A stretch of 64,000 nt of DNA, taken from NCBI GenBank assembly GCA_936941155.1, contig CAKZJE010000107.1, positions 62,001 through 126,000 on the forward strand, in the 5' to 3' direction. Source of the DNA: an uncultured Methylomonas sp. (GTDB taxonomy: Bacteria; Pseudomonadota; Gammaproteobacteria; Methylococcales; Methylomonadaceae). Numbering within the stretch: the first letter of the stretch is position 1; each line of letters begins with the position of its first letter. Position numbers and translations under genes: made by a program. Under the pieces are notes generated by a model. The model did no database searches, was not told the origin of the DNA, and worked only from the letters and a program-made list of their open reading frames with translations. Of the stretch, positions 1-9,404 are shown in pieces.

Positions 1-246
1 TTTAAACGCAATAAACGTAGCAATCCGTATTTAGAATCACCAGAAGTAGTGATTGAAATTGTTTCACCGTCGAATACCCGCGCTGAAATGGATTTAAAAA
101 AACAGCTTTATTTTGAGAAAGGCGCACAAGAATTTTGGTTATGCGATAAAGATGGCGCGATATTATTTTTTAATCCGCAACAACAACTCGCAAAAAGTGG
201 CATTATTTTGGACTTTCCACCGCAAATTGCCATTGATTTTGCTTAA
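1..246 (+). CDS. Uma2 family (DUF820) endonuclease-like protein, C-terminal part
   Basis: The reading frame is open from the first base, so the true start lies left of the window and only the last 81 residues are visible. The segment has the Uma2/DUF820 core: a Pro-Glu followed by VVIEIVSPSNTR, then the conserved Lys and Tyr-Phe-x-x-Gly-Ala-x-Glu-Phe-Trp-Leu. These families have a restriction-endonuclease-like fold (PD-(D/E)xK type); their cellular role is mostly unknown and they are often abundant, mobile genes. The Glu in VIEIVSP and the Lys of the KKQLYF segment are the expected catalytic-type residues. Family assignment is firm, function is not. Confidence 0.8.
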   Translation, partial: FKRNKRSNPYLESPEVVIEIVSPSNTRAEMDLKKQLYFEKGAQEFWLCDKDGAILFFNPQQQLAKSGIILDFPPQIAIDFA

Positions 247-419
247 TTTATAGATTAACCGCAAAATGAAAAGTGAGTATTCATACTCTAGGTCGATTAG
301 TTGACAGTTTCCTTTCACAACATTACAGGAACGGTTAAACTACTTTGCACCTTTTTGGTGAATTTTTATGTTTTTTTTGCACAAGTTATGAGCATTTTTA
401 ATTTCCAATTAACCATTTT

Positions 420-809
420 ATGAAATCTATTTTATCCACTTTAACGTTAGTCACAGGAATATTACTCATAGCAGGATGCGCAACCACATCCCCGCGTGAT
501 ACATCGCTCTGGGCATCTTTAGCGATTGACCGCAATCAAGGTCGTGCTTATGGCGTATCGTATGATTATCCTAGCGCACAAGAAGCGGACGCACGGGCAA
601 TTAAAGAATGTGGTGTAGGTTGTCATGTAGTTAAAAACTTTACCGCAGGTTGCGGAGCTTATGCAGCCGATCAAGCTCGCAATGGCAAGGCATCAGGTTG
701 GGGAACTGCATCAACAGAAGCGGAAGCTAAAAGCATTGCTTTAAACTATTGCCGCCAATACGGTGGTACTAACTGCATCATTCGAGTGTGGAGTTGCAAC
801 TCTCACTAA
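420..809 (+). CDS. Lipoprotein with DUF4189 domain
   Basis: A 129-residue protein with a type II signal peptide: short basic start, hydrophobic stretch and lipobox LIAGC with the lipidated Cys at residue 20. The rest is a DUF4189 domain: WASLAIDRNQGRAYG near residues 31-45, alternating Ala-rich segments, and repeated Cys residues (CGVGC, AGCGAYA, NYC, NCI, SC) that probably form disulfides after export. The domain looks like an internal duplication: an Ala-rich stretch with a conserved Trp-Gly or Tyr-Gly and 'EA.A...A...C' recurs (EADARAIKEC and EAEAKSIALNYC). No function is known for DUF4189. No clear Shine-Dalgarno precedes the ATG. It stands alone, 41 bases before the next gene. Confidence 0.8.
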   Translation: MKSILSTLTLVTGILLIAGCATTSPRDTSLWASLAIDRNQGRAYGVSYDYPSAQEADARAIKECGVGCHVVKNFTAGCGAYAADQARNGKASGWGTASTEAEAKSIALNYCRQYGGTNCIIRVWSCNSH

Positions 810-850
810 TTTGCAAATAACTCCCCTTATTAATCTGAATATTAATTATT

Positions 851-1138
851 ATGAACCAATGCCCTGAATGCGGTCAAAAACGCCAAGCCGATGAATATAG
901 ATGCCTTAATTGCGGTTGTTTTTATTCTCAATTAGATGAAATTCTTGCCGCAGAAGAAGCCGAACAATACAGAACTTCAATTAAAGGTCGTTTAAATGCC
1001 ATAAGAACCGCAGACCACCCTAAACAAGCATTATTCGACGAACTCAGCAGCATCAAAAAAAATACATCAGGTAAAACTTTTTTTACTTTATGGGTTATTT
1101 TTGCCTTTATTTTCGCACTCATCGTATCTGTTTTATAG
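851..1138 (+). CDS. Zinc-ribbon protein with C-terminal membrane anchor
   Basis: A 95-residue hypothetical protein. The first 25 residues hold two Cys pairs, CPECG and CLNCGC, the pattern of a zinc ribbon. A charged helical middle (residues 28-72) follows, then a single C-terminal membrane segment of about 20 hydrophobic residues (FFTLWVIFAFIFALIVSVL). This tail-anchored zinc-ribbon layout recurs in many bacterial proteins of unknown role. It is in the same direction as the DUF4189 lipoprotein, so the two could share a transcript. No specific function is proposed. Confidence 0.65.
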   Translation: MNQCPECGQKRQADEYRCLNCGCFYSQLDEILAAEEAEQYRTSIKGRLNAIRTADHPKQALFDELSSIKKNTSGKTFFTLWVIFAFIFALIVSVL

Positions 1139-1463
1139 CTATTAGTCATCAGCAGAAAACGCCGAAAAACACTCCAATGGCACGACTTATGCTTTTAATA
1201 TATAGCAAATGGGTCTTAAAAGTCTCTTTTCACATTGGAGCAACTATAAACGGCAAGTTAATAAAGGTTTTAGGTGCGCAAATAAGTTTTGTCTTTACTA
1301 GTGAGTTTAAAAAATTTGACAACAACATCAATCTTAAACACACTAAACATAGAAATTATTTGTACTTTAAAGAAAATTTAAATCGCATGATAAGTTAATT
1401 TTCTTTTTAAATCTTTAACTTATAAAAGAACGTATTTTTTTATTCATTAACGGGAGTTAATAA
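1139..1463. other. AT-rich gap without a convincing gene
   Basis: About 325 bases between the zinc-ribbon gene and the STAS gene. A plus-strand open frame ends at 1398, but it starts inside the preceding gene, has no ribosome-binding site and encodes a low-complexity basic peptide with no recognisable motif, so it is not called. No strong hairpin is seen. The last bases before the STAS gene hold its ribosome-binding site (GGGAG). Confidence 0.5.
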
Positions 1464-1769
1464 ATGGCCGTAGAAACAAGTTTAGACTCTGAAAAGCAGC
1501 TTTTAGAAATTAAAATTTCAGGACGCTTCGATTTTAGTGTTCACCAAGATTTTCGCAAAGCAACACAACAAGCAAGTAGCGGAGTGACAGCTATAACAGT
1601 CGATATGAGCGAAACAGACTACGTCGACAGTTCAGCATTAGGTATGTTATTAGTGCTTCGTGACAAAGTTGGCGAAAACAAAGATGCCATCAGCATTAAA
1701 AATGCAAAACCAGAGGTGCGAAAAATTCTGGATATTGCCAATTTTGATAAATTATTTACTTTAAACTAA
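1464..1769 (+). CDS. STAS-domain protein (anti-sigma factor antagonist type)
   Basis: A 101-residue single STAS domain, the size of SpoIIAA/RsbV-type anti-anti-sigma factors. The domain covers the whole protein, with the beta-strand LLEIKISGRFDF near residues 13-24 and the phosphorylation loop YVDSSALGML at residues 53-62; Ser57 is the expected phospho-site. In the family, the unphosphorylated form binds a partner kinase or anti-sigma factor. A good Shine-Dalgarno (GGGAG) lies about 8 bases before the ATG. No kinase, phosphatase or sigma factor gene lies beside it, so its partner must be elsewhere. The domain call is firm, the pathway is not known. Confidence 0.85.
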   Translation: MAVETSLDSEKQLLEIKISGRFDFSVHQDFRKATQQASSGVTAITVDMSETDYVDSSALGMLLVLRDKVGENKDAISIKNAKPEVRKILDIANFDKLFTLN

Positions 1770-1871
1770 ATTTTATTACTTTTAAATAATCAACGCTTTT
1801 CATTACAGCAAATTTGAAGTTAAGCTTTTTTTAACGTTAGCAGTATATAAAATATAAATGGTGGAAAATAA

Positions 1872-2384
1872 ATGAATAAAATTTTAAGCATCTTCGCAAT
1901 TTCACTACTCGTGGGATGTGCGGCAACCCCTCCTTCCAATAGCCGATCGACCAGCTTGTTTGAAAATGCTTTCTCTCAAAGAAGCGATTCAAACACAGAA
2001 TGGTCAAAAACAGCATTGGATAAATACTTTAGAGAATGGGAATCGGTAAGATATAAATTTGGCGGACTTAGCAAAGAAGGCATTGATTGCTCGGGATTCG
2101 TTTATTTAACATTCTTAAATCAATTTGGCGTAAAACTCCCCCGCAATACCTCATTACAATCCAAAGTAGGTGAAACCGTAGCACAAAATCAATTGAAAAC
2201 AGGCGATTTGGTGTTTTTTAAAACACGTTTTTCAAGGCATGTCGGTATTTACTTAAACAACAGACAGTTTATACACGCCTCATTAACTCAGGGCGTAACA
2301 ACTTCTAGCTTAGATAGCAAATATTGGTCAACTGCTTATTGGACGGCCAAACGCTTGGACAGCAAGCTTTTGCAGCATTCTTAA
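1872..2384 (+). CDS. NlpC/P60 family lipoprotein, peptidoglycan endopeptidase
   Basis: A 170-residue lipoprotein (lipobox LLVGC, Cys16) with one NlpC/P60 domain in its C-terminal 120 residues, resembling MepS/Spr and NlpC. The papain-like catalytic set is present: Cys73 in IDCSGFVY, His123 in RHVGIY and His135 in FIHAS. Enzymes of this type cut the gamma-D-Glu to diaminopimelate or neighbouring cross-links in the stem peptides of murein, here presumably from the inner leaflet of the outer membrane. The gene ends just before a bidirectional terminator that separates it from the convergent rpe gene. Confidence 0.88.
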   Translation: MNKILSIFAISLLVGCAATPPSNSRSTSLFENAFSQRSDSNTEWSKTALDKYFREWESVRYKFGGLSKEGIDCSGFVYLTFLNQFGVKLPRNTSLQSKVGETVAQNQLKTGDLVFFKTRFSRHVGIYLNNRQFIHASLTQGVTTSSLDSKYWSTAYWTAKRLDSKLLQHS

Positions 2385-2443
2385 ACCAGTCTTAGCAGTT
2401 CACATCAATCTTTAAATAATTTATTTGTTCAAGCCTTAAAAGA

Positions 2444-2480
2444 AAAATGCCAGATACTTTTAAAATACCTGGCATTTTTT
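2444..2480. terminator. Bidirectional intrinsic terminator between nlpC-like gene and rpe
   Basis: Ten-base arms AAAATGCCAG and CTGGCATTTT flank a loop of about 15 bases. The arms carry A and T runs on their outer sides, so a T-tail follows the stem on both strands. It lies between two convergent genes and can serve both. Confidence 0.8.
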
Positions 2481-2516
2481 AGTTTCTCGCTTTATTTAGG
2501 TTAAGTAAAAAGCTAT

Positions 2517-3188
2517 TTAACCTGCTTTCAGCAGTTCAGCACGCATTTCATCAATCACTTGTTTATAATCGGGTTTGCCGAAAATTGCAGAGCCTGCAAC
2601 AAATGTATCTGCTCCAGCAGCTTTAATTTCACGAATATTGTCAACTTTCACACCGCCGTCAATTTCCAAACGAATATTAAAACCGCTTGCATCAATTCTT
2701 TTTCTCACTTCGCGTAATTTGTCCAATGCGGATGGAATAAAAGATTGTCCTCCAAATCCTGGATTAACTGACATCAATAAAATCATGTCTAGTTTATCCA
2801 TCACATAATCCAAATGGTGTAACGGAGTTCCAGGATTAAAAACCAATCCTGCTTTACAGCCACAATCTTTAATCAATTGCAAAGTTCTATCAATATGCAC
2901 AGATCCTTCGGGGTGGAAAGTAATATAAGTAGCTCCTGCTTTCGCAAAATCAGGAATGATTCTATCAACAGGCTCAACCATTAAATGCACATCAATCGGC
3001 GCAGTCACTCCATGCTTTCTTAATGCCTCACATACCAAAGGTCCAATCGTTAAGTTAGGCACAAAGTGATTATCCATCACATCAAAATGTACAACATCGG
3101 CACCAGCGGCTAAAACGCTATCAACTTCCTCGCCTAATTTAGCAAAGTTTGCCGAAAGAATAGAGGGAGCAATCCAGTTTTCATTCAT
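2517..3188 (-). CDS. rpe: Ribulose-phosphate 3-epimerase
   Basis: A 223-residue TIM-barrel enzyme of normal family length that interconverts ribulose 5-phosphate and xylulose 5-phosphate in the pentose phosphate pathway. Recognisable motifs are [13 protein letters not shown] at the start, the metal-binding [12 protein letters not shown] segment, [22 protein letters not shown] and the phosphate-binding LEIDGGV and [11 protein letters not shown]. If the host is a ribulose-monophosphate methylotroph, this step also regenerates the formaldehyde acceptor, but that is inference. The usual neighbours gph and trpE are not here; the gene stands alone between a terminator and the fdxA promoter region. 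Confidence 0.96.
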   Translation of the reverse strand: MNENWIAPSILSANFAKLGEEVDSVLAAGADVVHFDVMDNHFVPNLTIGPLVCEALRKHGVTAPIDVHLMVEPVDRIIPDFAKAGATYITFHPEGSVHIDRTLQLIKDCGCKAGLVFNPGTPLHHLDYVMDKLDMILLMSVNPGFGGQSFIPSALDKLREVRKRIDASGFNIRLEIDGGVKVDNIREIKAAGADTFVAGSAIFGKPDYKQVIDEMRAELLKAG

Positions 3189-3444
3189 TTTTTAAGCCTC
3201 GTTTGTATTTTTATGTAAGCTTGGTTTACAGTTTCTATGCTAGCTATTATCTAGCACAACTTTGATAAGATCCCCTTATCGCTGAGCGATTGTAACATTC
3301 GCCCTTTATCAAATCCAGCGTATTTAAAACACACCTTGAAGCTATACACTTACTCTGAATCCTAATTATGAAATTTTCTGTTTTAACCTTACCCTCGAAC
3401 AAACCTAAAAAAACAAATTGCTTATTTTTTAAAATCTAAATTTC

Positions 3445-3453
3445 TGCTAGTAT
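3445..3453 (+). promoter_or_regulatory. Extended -10 promoter element upstream of fdxA
   Basis: TGCTAGTAT is a TGn-extended -10 hexamer (TAGTAT) about 40 bases before the fdxA start. No good -35 lies at 17 bases, which is tolerated for extended -10 promoters. The rest of the 305-base gap back to rpe is AT-rich and shows nothing else that can be supported. Confidence 0.4.
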
Positions 3454-3493
3454 AGTCGGTTCAATTTTTTTAACGAATTCTTGGTAAATAAAC

Positions 3494-3817
3494 ATGGCTT
3501 TTGTAGTCACCGAAAACTGTATTAAATGTAAATTCACTGATTGCGTAGACGTATGCCCTGTCGATTGTTTTCATGAAGGTCCAAACTTTTTAGTTATCGA
3601 CCCTGATGAATGTATTGATTGTACGTTGTGCGAGCCTGAGTGTCCTGCTGGAGCAATTTTTGCTGAAGACGAATTACCCGAAGGACAAGAGCAATTTTCA
3701 GCTTTAAATGCTGAGTTAGCTAAAATATGGCCTACTATTGCTGATGTAAAAGATGCTTTACCTGATGCTGAAGAATGGAATGGCAAAACAGATAAGTTAG
3801 AACTACTTGAAAGATAG
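3494..3817 (+). CDS. fdxA: Seven-iron ferredoxin FdxA (3Fe-4S / 4Fe-4S)
   Basis: A 107-residue ferredoxin of the Azotobacter FdI type, a soluble low-potential electron carrier. The cysteine spacing matches the family: Cys9, Cys17 and Cys50 for the 3Fe-4S cluster; Cys21, Cys40, Cys43 and Cys46 for the 4Fe-4S cluster; Cys25 is the extra free cysteine seen in FdI. The acidic C-terminal half (residues 55-107) is typical of FdxA. The gene is monocistronic: its own promoter lies upstream and a bidirectional terminator immediately follows, facing the end of the alpha operon. In many gammaproteobacteria fdxA neighbours mutS or rpoS; neither is here. Confidence 0.95.
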   Translation: MAFVVTENCIKCKFTDCVDVCPVDCFHEGPNFLVIDPDECIDCTLCEPECPAGAIFAEDELPEGQEQFSALNAELAKIWPTIADVKDALPDAEEWNGKTDKLELLER

Positions 3818-3846
3818 CCTCGTTCTTTCAAAATATCGATAGACAT

Positions 3847-3878
3847 AAAAAAAGCCGATTAAAATCGGCTTTTTTTAT
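3847..3878. terminator. Bidirectional terminator between fdxA and rplQ
   Basis: Arms AAAGCCGATT and AATCGGCTTT pair over a very short A-rich loop, with A-run on the left and T-run on the right, so a U-tail forms in either direction. It ends fdxA on the plus strand and the whole alpha ribosomal operon on the minus strand. Confidence 0.9.
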
Positions 3879-3891
3879 TAATGAGGTTTTA

Positions 3892-4254
3892 TTATTCGTC
3901 TCTACCCACAAGTTCTACATACGCCATTGGAGCTGCATCACCTGTTCTAAAACCACATTTCATAACTCTTAAATACCCGCCTGGTCTATCTTGATAGCGA
4001 GGACCTAATTCGTTGAATAATTTAGTCACAGCATCACGATCACGTAGTTTTGCAAACGCTAAACGTCTATTTGCAACAGAATCTACTTTAGCTAAAGTAA
4101 TTAATGGCTCTGCAAATCCACGTAATTCTTTTGCTTTTGGTAACGTGGTTTTAATTAATTCATGCTTTAAAATCGAAGTAACCATATTGCTAAACATAGC
4201 TTTTCTATGGCTGCTATTTCTATTTAATTGTCTTCCAGATTTACGATGTCTCAT
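3892..4254 (-). CDS. rplQ: 50S ribosomal protein L17
   Basis: The 120-residue L17 starts with the conserved [17 protein letters not shown] and lies 22 bases after rpoA, as the last gene of the alpha operon (rpsM-rpsK-rpsD-rpoA-rplQ). It binds 23S rRNA near the exit-tunnel side of the large subunit. Transcription stops at the terminator shared with fdxA. Confidence 0.97.
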   Translation of the reverse strand: MRHRKSGRQLNRNSSHRKAMFSNMVTSILKHELIKTTLPKAKELRGFAEPLITLAKVDSVANRRLAFAKLRDRDAVTKLFNELGPRYQDRPGGYLRVMKCGFRTGDAAPMAYVELVGRDE

Positions 4255-4276
4255 TTTGAGATAACCTTAAGTTTAG

Positions 4277-5287
4277 TTAAATTCCAGTTTGGCTTTGATC
4301 TGCTAAATTCTCAGGTGGCCAATTCTCTAGCCTCATTCCTAAAGACAATCCTTTTATAGCCAATATATCTTTAATTTCAGTTAATGATTTTTTGCCTAAG
4401 TTAGGAGTTTTTAGCAATTCAACCTCAGTGCGTTGAATTAAATCACCTATGTAAAATATATTTTCTGCTTTTAGGCAATTAGCAGAACGAACTGTGAGTT
4501 CTAAATCATCAACTGGTCTTAGTAACACAGGATCAAAGGCTTCTTCTTCGATAATCGCTTCTTCTGCTATTTGTTCATTAACTTTTTCAAAATCAACAAA
4601 AACAGACAACTGGTCATGAAGAATGGTAGCAGCAAGCTTAATTGTTTCTTCAGGATCGACAGTTCCATTAGTTTGCAATTCAATAACTAGTCTATCTAAA
4701 TTAGTTCTTTGCTCAACCCTTGTGCTTTCAACATGATAAGCAACTTTAACTACAGGACTAAAAGCAGAATCAACTATTAAAACACCAACAGCAGCAGAAG
4801 AGTCAACAAGCTCTTTTTTAGCACTTGCAGATACATACCCACGACCACGCTCAACTTTTAATTTAATGTTAAGCTCACCTGCTTGAGTTAAATGAGCAAT
4901 AATTAAATCAGGATTAACAATTTCAACGTTATGAGGTAAGTTTATATCCGCAGCAGTTACAATTCCAGCACCGCTTTTATTAAGCGACAAAACAACTTCG
5001 TCTCTTGAATGCAAAATAACAGCAAGCTGCTTTAAATTCAACAATATATCAATAACATCCTCTTGAATGCCATCAATAGTTGTATATTCATGCAAAACAC
5101 CATCAATTTCAACTTCTGTAACTGCGCATCCTGGGATAGATGACAGCATAACTCGTCGAAGCGCATTACCAAGAGAATGACCAAAACCACGCTCTAGGGG
5201 TTCAATGACAATTCTTGAATGATTAGCAGTATGACTGACAACATCAACCAATTTTGGTTTTAGCAAGCCAGCAATAGATTTTTGCAT
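4277..5287 (-). CDS. rpoA: RNA polymerase alpha subunit
   Basis: A 336-residue alpha subunit. The N-terminal domain (about 1-235) carries the dimer and beta/beta-prime contact segments ([26 protein letters not shown]). After a flexible acidic linker rich in Glu (around 240-255) comes the C-terminal domain, with the DNA- and activator-contacting helix-hairpin-helix region [11 protein letters not shown] and the [12 protein letters not shown] motif. It assembles the core enzyme with rpoB and rpoC, both in this window. It follows rpsD by 19 bases in the alpha operon. Confidence 0.98.
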   Translation of the reverse strand: MQKSIAGLLKPKLVDVVSHTANHSRIVIEPLERGFGHSLGNALRRVMLSSIPGCAVTEVEIDGVLHEYTTIDGIQEDVIDILLNLKQLAVILHSRDEVVLSLNKSGAGIVTAADINLPHNVEIVNPDLIIAHLTQAGELNIKLKVERGRGYVSASAKKELVDSSAAVGVLIVDSAFSPVVKVAYHVESTRVEQRTNLDRLVIELQTNGTVDPEETIKLAATILHDQLSVFVDFEKVNEQIAEEAIIEEEAFDPVLLRPVDDLELTVRSANCLKAENIFYIGDLIQRTEVELLKTPNLGKKSLTEIKDILAIKGLSLGMRLENWPPENLADQSQTGI

Positions 5288-5306
5288 AGTTATATCTCAG
5301 ACCAAA

Positions 5307-5927
5307 TTATTTAGAATAAAGCTCTACAACCAGCTGCTCATTAATATCACTACCTAAGTCAACGCGATCAGGCAATGACTTAAAAACACCTGTCATTTCC
5401 TTAGCATCAACCTGAACCCAGACTGGAAATCCATACTGTTCTGTGACATTCAAAGAATCAATAATTCTTTGTTGTTTTTTGGCTTTGTCTCTAATTTTTA
5501 TTTCATCGCCTGCTTGCACATGATAAGATGGGATGTTAATAACTTGGTTATTTACAAAAATTGCCTTATGTGAAACTAACTGGCGAGCTTCAGAACGAGT
5601 AGAAGCAAACCCCATGCGATATACAACGTTATCAAGTCTTGTCTCTAAAAGAGACAAAAGATTTTCACCTGTCGCGCCTTTCTGCATATCAGCCAAGTGA
5701 TAATAATTTCTAAACTGCTTTTCCAAAACCCCGTAAATTCTTCGAATTCTTTGCTTAGCTCTTAATTGCAAAGCATAGTCAGAACTTCTAGCGCGCTTTG
5801 CGCCATGCTGACCTGGTCTTTGATCTAACTTACACTTACCTTCTAAGGACTTTCCTCTACTTTTTAAAAATAAATCAGTTCCTTCTCTACGACTTAACTT
5901 GCAAGTTGGGCCGAGGTATCTTGCCAT
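5307..5927 (-). CDS. rpsD: 30S ribosomal protein S4
   Basis: A 206-residue S4 of standard length with the start [16 protein letters not shown] and the S4 RNA-binding domain from about residue 95 ([30 protein letters not shown]). It is a primary 16S rRNA binder that helps start 30S assembly. In E. coli S4 also represses translation of the alpha operon by binding the rpsM leader; whether the short leader here folds the same way cannot be told by eye. Confidence 0.98.
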   Translation of the reverse strand: MARYLGPTCKLSRREGTDLFLKSRGKSLEGKCKLDQRPGQHGAKRARSSDYALQLRAKQRIRRIYGVLEKQFRNYYHLADMQKGATGENLLSLLETRLDNVVYRMGFASTRSEARQLVSHKAIFVNNQVINIPSYHVQAGDEIKIRDKAKKQQRIIDSLNVTEQYGFPVWVQVDAKEMTGVFKSLPDRVDLGSDINEQLVVELYSK

Positions 5928-5946
5928 AATAACTACTCCAGAATTC

Positions 5947-6333
5947 TTAAACGCGGCGTTTTTTAGGTGGGCGACATCCGTTATGTGGAATCGGAGTCAC
6001 ATCTACTATATTGGTAATTTTAAATCCCAAGTTGTTAAGAGACCTAACAGCAGATTCACGACCTGGTCCCGGCCCTTTAATCATAACATCAAGATTCTTC
6101 ATTCCATATTCCAATGCAACGCCCCCAGCTTTTTCTGCTGCAACTTGTGCAGCAAAAGGAGTGCTTTTTCTTGACCCCCTAAATCCTGACCCACCCGATG
6201 TAGCCCAAGACAGCGCATTACCTTTTCTATCAGTAATGGTTACAATTGTATTATTAAATGACGCATGCACATGAGCAATGCCATCAGCCACTTCTTTTTT
6301 AATGCGCTTTTTAGAACGATTTTGAGTTGCCAT
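5947..6333 (-). CDS. rpsK: 30S ribosomal protein S11
   Basis: S11 of the platform of the small subunit. The ATG beginning [15 protein letters not shown] gives 128 residues, matching the family; an in-frame TTG four codons upstream is less likely. The conserved [20 protein letters not shown] and the C-terminal [18 protein letters not shown] are present. It lies 30 bases after rpsM and 19 before rpsD in the alpha operon. Confidence 0.97.
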   Translation of the reverse strand: MATQNRSKKRIKKEVADGIAHVHASFNNTIVTITDRKGNALSWATSGGSGFRGSRKSTPFAAQVAAEKAGGVALEYGMKNLDVMIKGPGPGRESAVRSLNNLGFKITNIVDVTPIPHNGCRPPKKRRV

Positions 6334-6363
6334 TATACTTTTCAAGCCTTTTAAAATAATATC

Positions 6364-6720
6364 TTATTTTCTGATTGGTTTGCGTGGACCTTTACGAGTG
6401 CGAGCATTCGTTCTTGTGCGTTGACCTCTTAAAGGCAACCCTCTTCGATGTCTAATTCCACGATAACAACCAAGATCCATTAGTCTTTTAATATTCATCG
6501 AGACTTCACGCCGCAAATCACCTTCGACTGTCATTTTGGAAATAACACTGCGAATTGATTCTAACTGCTCTTCTGTTAGCTCTTTTATTTTTAAAGACGG
6601 TTCGATACCCACTTCTTTACAGATGTTTTTTGCAGTTTGGCGTCCAATTCCATATATAGCTGTTAACGCAATTTCTGCATGCTTATGCTCTGCTACATTT
6701 ATTCCGGCAATACGTGCCAT
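6364..6720 (-). CDS. rpsM: 30S ribosomal protein S13
   Basis: A 118-residue S13, first gene of the alpha operon after its own promoter. It has [19 protein letters not shown] at the start, the helix-two-turn-helix core ([12 protein letters not shown]) and the basic tail [20 protein letters not shown] that reaches the P-site tRNA. A ribosome-binding site GGGAG precedes the ATG by about 7 bases. Confidence 0.97.
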   Translation of the reverse strand: MARIAGINVAEHKHAEIALTAIYGIGRQTAKNICKEVGIEPSLKIKELTEEQLESIRSVISKMTVEGDLRREVSMNIKRLMDLGCYRGIRHRRGLPLRGQRTRTNARTRKGPRKPIRK

Positions 6721-6760
6721 CTAGATACTCCCATGATGGTATTCTACAGTTAAGCGCGAA

Positions 6761-6789
6761 ATTATAGCATGTAACCAAATCTAGCGCAA
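6761..6789 (-). promoter_or_regulatory. Sigma70 promoter of the alpha operon (rpsM)
   Basis: On the minus strand: -35 TTGCGC, a 17-base spacer, and an extended -10 TGC-TATAAT. This nearly ideal promoter lies between rpmJ and rpsM and puts the start of transcription about 30-35 bases before rpsM, leaving only a short leader. It separates the alpha operon from the upstream spc operon, although read-through from spc is also possible since no terminator is visible. Confidence 0.8.
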
Positions 6790-6795
6790 CAAATT

Positions 6796-6909
6796 TTAGC
6801 CTTGACGTTGTTTATGTCTACCGTCTACACAAATAACCCTCACAACACCACTTCTTTTTACAACTTTACAATTGCGACAAATCTTTTTAACAGATGCTCT
6901 AACTTTCAC
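6796..6909 (-). CDS. rpmJ: 50S ribosomal protein L36 (zinc type), GTG start
   Basis: A 37-residue L36, easily missed because it is short and starts with GTG. The start is fixed by the ribosome-binding site AGGAGC six bases before the GTG and by the family length of 37-38. Zinc ligands are all present: Cys11 and Cys14 (CRNC), Cys27 and His32, so this is the zinc-binding (C+) form. It lies 27 bases after secY, its normal place at the end of the spc operon. Confidence 0.93.
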   Translation of the reverse strand: MKVRASVKKICRNCKVVKRSGVVRVICVDGRHKQRQG

Positions 6910-6936
6910 AGCAAGCTCCTAACTTTATTTAAAATA

Positions 6937-8259
6937 TTATTTCTTAAGGTTGGCTTTTTTCATAAGGCCATCATATTGTTGTGACATTAAATGCGTTTGC
7001 ATTTGTGATATAAAATCCATCACAACAACGACTATAATCAAGAGTGACGTGCCGCCAAAATAAAACGGAACATTCCAATAAACTATCAAAAACTCTGGTA
7101 ACAAACAAACTAAAGTAATATAAAACGCACCAATTAAAGTGAGCCTAGTCATAACCTTATCAATATAAACCATTGTTTGAACACCAGGTCTAACTCCAGG
7201 TAAAAAAGCACCTGATTTTTTTAAGTTATCCGCTGTTTCTTTTGAGTTAAATACTAACGCTGTATAAAAAAAACAAAAGAATATAATAGCAGCAGCATAA
7301 CACATTACATAAATTGGTTGACCAGGCGATAAAACAGTTTGAATATCATGCAACCAAGAAAATCCCTCTGTATCTCCAAACCAACCGGCAATAGTCGCAG
7401 GAAACAAAATAATACTTGATGCAAAAATGGGAGGTATAACACCAGCCATGTTTAATTTAAGAGGTAAAAAACTAGTTTGCCCAGCATACATTTTACGTCC
7501 TTGCTGACGCTTAGGGTAGTTTATCGTAATGCGTCTTTGTCCTCTTTCTACAAAAACTACTAACGCTGTAACTGCCATAGCAATCAAAAACAATAAAACA
7601 ATAAATGCTCCATTCATTTCTCCTGTTCTTGCAAGCTCAAGAGTTCCGCCAATTGCCTTAGGCAAACCTGAAACGATACCTGCAAAAATAATCAATGAAA
7701 TACCATTTCCTATTCCCCTTTCTGTCACTTGCTCACCAAGCCACATCAGAAAAAGAGTTCCTGTAACAAGTGTAATGGTAGTTATAACCAAAAAACTAGT
7801 TCCAGGGTGCAAAACCACAGACAAACCACCGGCTGTTTGACTTTGTAAAGCAAGAGAAATGCCTATAGCTTGAAAAGTGGCCAAAACAACAGTTCCATAT
7901 CTTGTATATTGAGAAATTTTACGTCGCCCTGACTCACCTTCTTTTTTTATCTGCTCCATTGCTGGAATAACAACAGTCATTAACTGCATAATAATTGAAG
8001 CAGATATATAAGGCATAATACCAAGAGCAAATAAACTTAAACGCATAAGAGCACCGCCTGAGAACATATTAAACATGCTCAGTATAGATCCTTTTTGCTG
8101 TTCAAACATCAATGCTAAAGCTTTCGGGTCTATTCCTGGTACAGGTATATGAGCTCCTACCCTGTAAACAAAAAAAGCACCAAGAACAAAAAACAACCTA
8201 GATCTAAGCTCTGATAGATTACCTAATTTATCTGACATTTGCGTTCTTGATGTACTCAA
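6937..8259 (-). CDS. secY: Protein translocase channel subunit SecY
   Basis: A 440-residue membrane protein with ten hydrophobic helices that forms the protein-conducting channel with SecE (also in this window) and SecG. Conserved signs are the early [10 protein letters not shown] segment, the plug region [21 protein letters not shown], the [16 protein letters not shown] helix, the cytoplasmic loop [19 protein letters not shown] and [16 protein letters not shown] near the end. It follows rplO by four bases in the spc operon. Confidence 0.98.
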   Translation of the reverse strand: MSTSRTQMSDKLGNLSELRSRLFFVLGAFFVYRVGAHIPVPGIDPKALALMFEQQKGSILSMFNMFSGGALMRLSLFALGIMPYISASIIMQLMTVVIPAMEQIKKEGESGRRKISQYTRYGTVVLATFQAIGISLALQSQTAGGLSVVLHPGTSFLVITTITLVTGTLFLMWLGEQVTERGIGNGISLIIFAGIVSGLPKAIGGTLELARTGEMNGAFIVLLFLIAMAVTALVVFVERGQRRITINYPKRQQGRKMYAGQTSFLPLKLNMAGVIPPIFASSIILFPATIAGWFGDTEGFSWLHDIQTVLSPGQPIYVMCYAAAIIFFCFFYTALVFNSKETADNLKKSGAFLPGVRPGVQTMVYIDKVMTRLTLIGAFYITLVCLLPEFLIVYWNVPFYFGGTSLLIIVVVVMDFISQMQTHLMSQQYDGLMKKANLKK

Positions 8260-8263
8260 CTTA

Positions 8264-8698
8264 TTACGCCTCTATTCTACCACCGGCTGCTTCAATAGAT
8301 GCTTTCGCTCCTACTGTAACTTTAATGCCTTTCAGTGTTATCGACTTAGTTATCACGCCTGATTGAATAACTTTAGCATTTTTTGAAAATGCTGGAATTA
8401 AATTCGCAACAATCAATGCATTCAAATCAATAATATCAGCATCAACGAGTTCTAACTCATTTAATCTTACTTCGGCAGAATATTTTTTGGTGCGAGAAGA
8501 AAAACCTACTTTAGGCAATCTACGCTGTAAAGGCATTTGACCGCCCTCAAAGCCAACTTTATGAAACCCACCAGCTCGTGATTTTTGCCCTTTGTGACCT
8601 CTACCGCAAGTCTTTCCAAGACCAGAACCTATACCACGCCCTACTCTTTTAGCTTTCTTATGTGAACCCGCAGCAGGCTGAATGCTATTTAGAAACAT
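8264..8698 (-). CDS. rplO: 50S ribosomal protein L15
   Basis: A 144-residue L15. The Gly- and basic-rich N-terminal extension that threads into 23S rRNA ([21 protein letters not shown]) is clear, followed by [20 protein letters not shown]. Its ATG overlaps the rpmD stop by one base (TAATG), so translation is probably coupled. It is a late assembly protein of the large subunit. Confidence 0.97.
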   Translation of the reverse strand: MFLNSIQPAAGSHKKAKRVGRGIGSGLGKTCGRGHKGQKSRAGGFHKVGFEGGQMPLQRRLPKVGFSSRTKKYSAEVRLNELELVDADIIDLNALIVANLIPAFSKNAKVIQSGVITKSITLKGIKVTVGAKASIEAAGGRIEA

Positions 8699-8883
8699 TA
8701 AACTTCCTCAACTTTGAGCATATACGATATTTTGTTTATCATGCCTCTGTTTTCAGGAGTATTGATAACTTCAACCGTTTGATGTATTTTGCGCAAACCC
8801 AACCCTTTTAAACAAGCTTGATGGCTTGCAAGACGACCAATTTTGCTTTTGGTCATGGTTACATTTAATTTTTTATCGGCCAT
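8698..8883 (-). CDS. rpmD: 50S ribosomal protein L30
   Basis: A 61-residue L30 of the short bacterial type, with the characteristic [20 protein letters not shown] and [15 protein letters not shown] segments. It follows rpsE by two bases and overlaps rplO by one base in the spc operon. Confidence 0.96.
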   Translation of the reverse strand: MADKKLNVTMTKSKIGRLASHQACLKGLGLRKIHQTVEVINTPENRGMINKISYMLKVEEV

Positions 8884-8885
8884 TA

Positions 8886-9395
8886 TTACTGTCCAGTAAT
8901 TTGTTCAACAGTTAATCCGCGTTTTGCAGCAATCTGTTTAGCACTATGCATGTCAGTCAAACCATTAATTGTTGCTCTTACAACATTAATTGGGTTGCTT
9001 GTACCAATACATTTAGCTAAAACATTATGCACACCAACAACTTCAAATACAGCACGCATAGCACCACCAGCAATAATACCAGTACCTTCCGATGCAGGCT
9101 GCATATAAACTTTAGCTGCACCTGTAGTCGCCATAATTGGATACTGCAAGGTATCGCCTTTTAAGGCAACTTTTCTCATATTTTTACGTGCTTGCTCTAA
9201 AGATTTTTGAATAGCAATAGGAACTTCGCGAGCTTTGCTCACGCCATAACCTACACGCCCCTCACCATCACCAACTACTGTTAATGCTGTGAAACCAAAA
9301 ACCCTACCGCCTTTTACTACTTTTGCAACGCGTCGCACATTTACTAATTTCTCTTGCAACCCGTCAGTACTACCTTGAGATGGTGCTGTAGCCAT
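8886..9395 (-). CDS. rpsE: 30S ribosomal protein S5
   Basis: A 169-residue S5 with its double-stranded RNA-binding domain ([20 protein letters not shown]) and the fidelity-related [18 protein letters not shown] loop. The second domain carries [19 protein letters not shown]. It lies nine bases after rplR. S5 sits with S4 at the decoding side, and ram-type changes map to this interface; nothing unusual is visible. Confidence 0.97.
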   Translation of the reverse strand: MATAPSQGSTDGLQEKLVNVRRVAKVVKGGRVFGFTALTVVGDGEGRVGYGVSKAREVPIAIQKSLEQARKNMRKVALKGDTLQYPIMATTGAAKVYMQPASEGTGIIAGGAMRAVFEVVGVHNVLAKCIGTSNPINVVRATINGLTDMHSAKQIAAKRGLTVEQITGQ

Positions 9396-9404
9396 TATTT
9401 TCCC

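Noticed and set aside
1090-1398. Plus-strand open frame of 102 codons
   Set aside because: It starts inside the zinc-ribbon gene, lacks a ribosome-binding site and has no recognisable protein pattern.
6796-6909. rpmJ as absent because no ATG is present
   Set aside because: A GTG with AGGAGC upstream gives a complete 37-residue L36 with all four zinc ligands.
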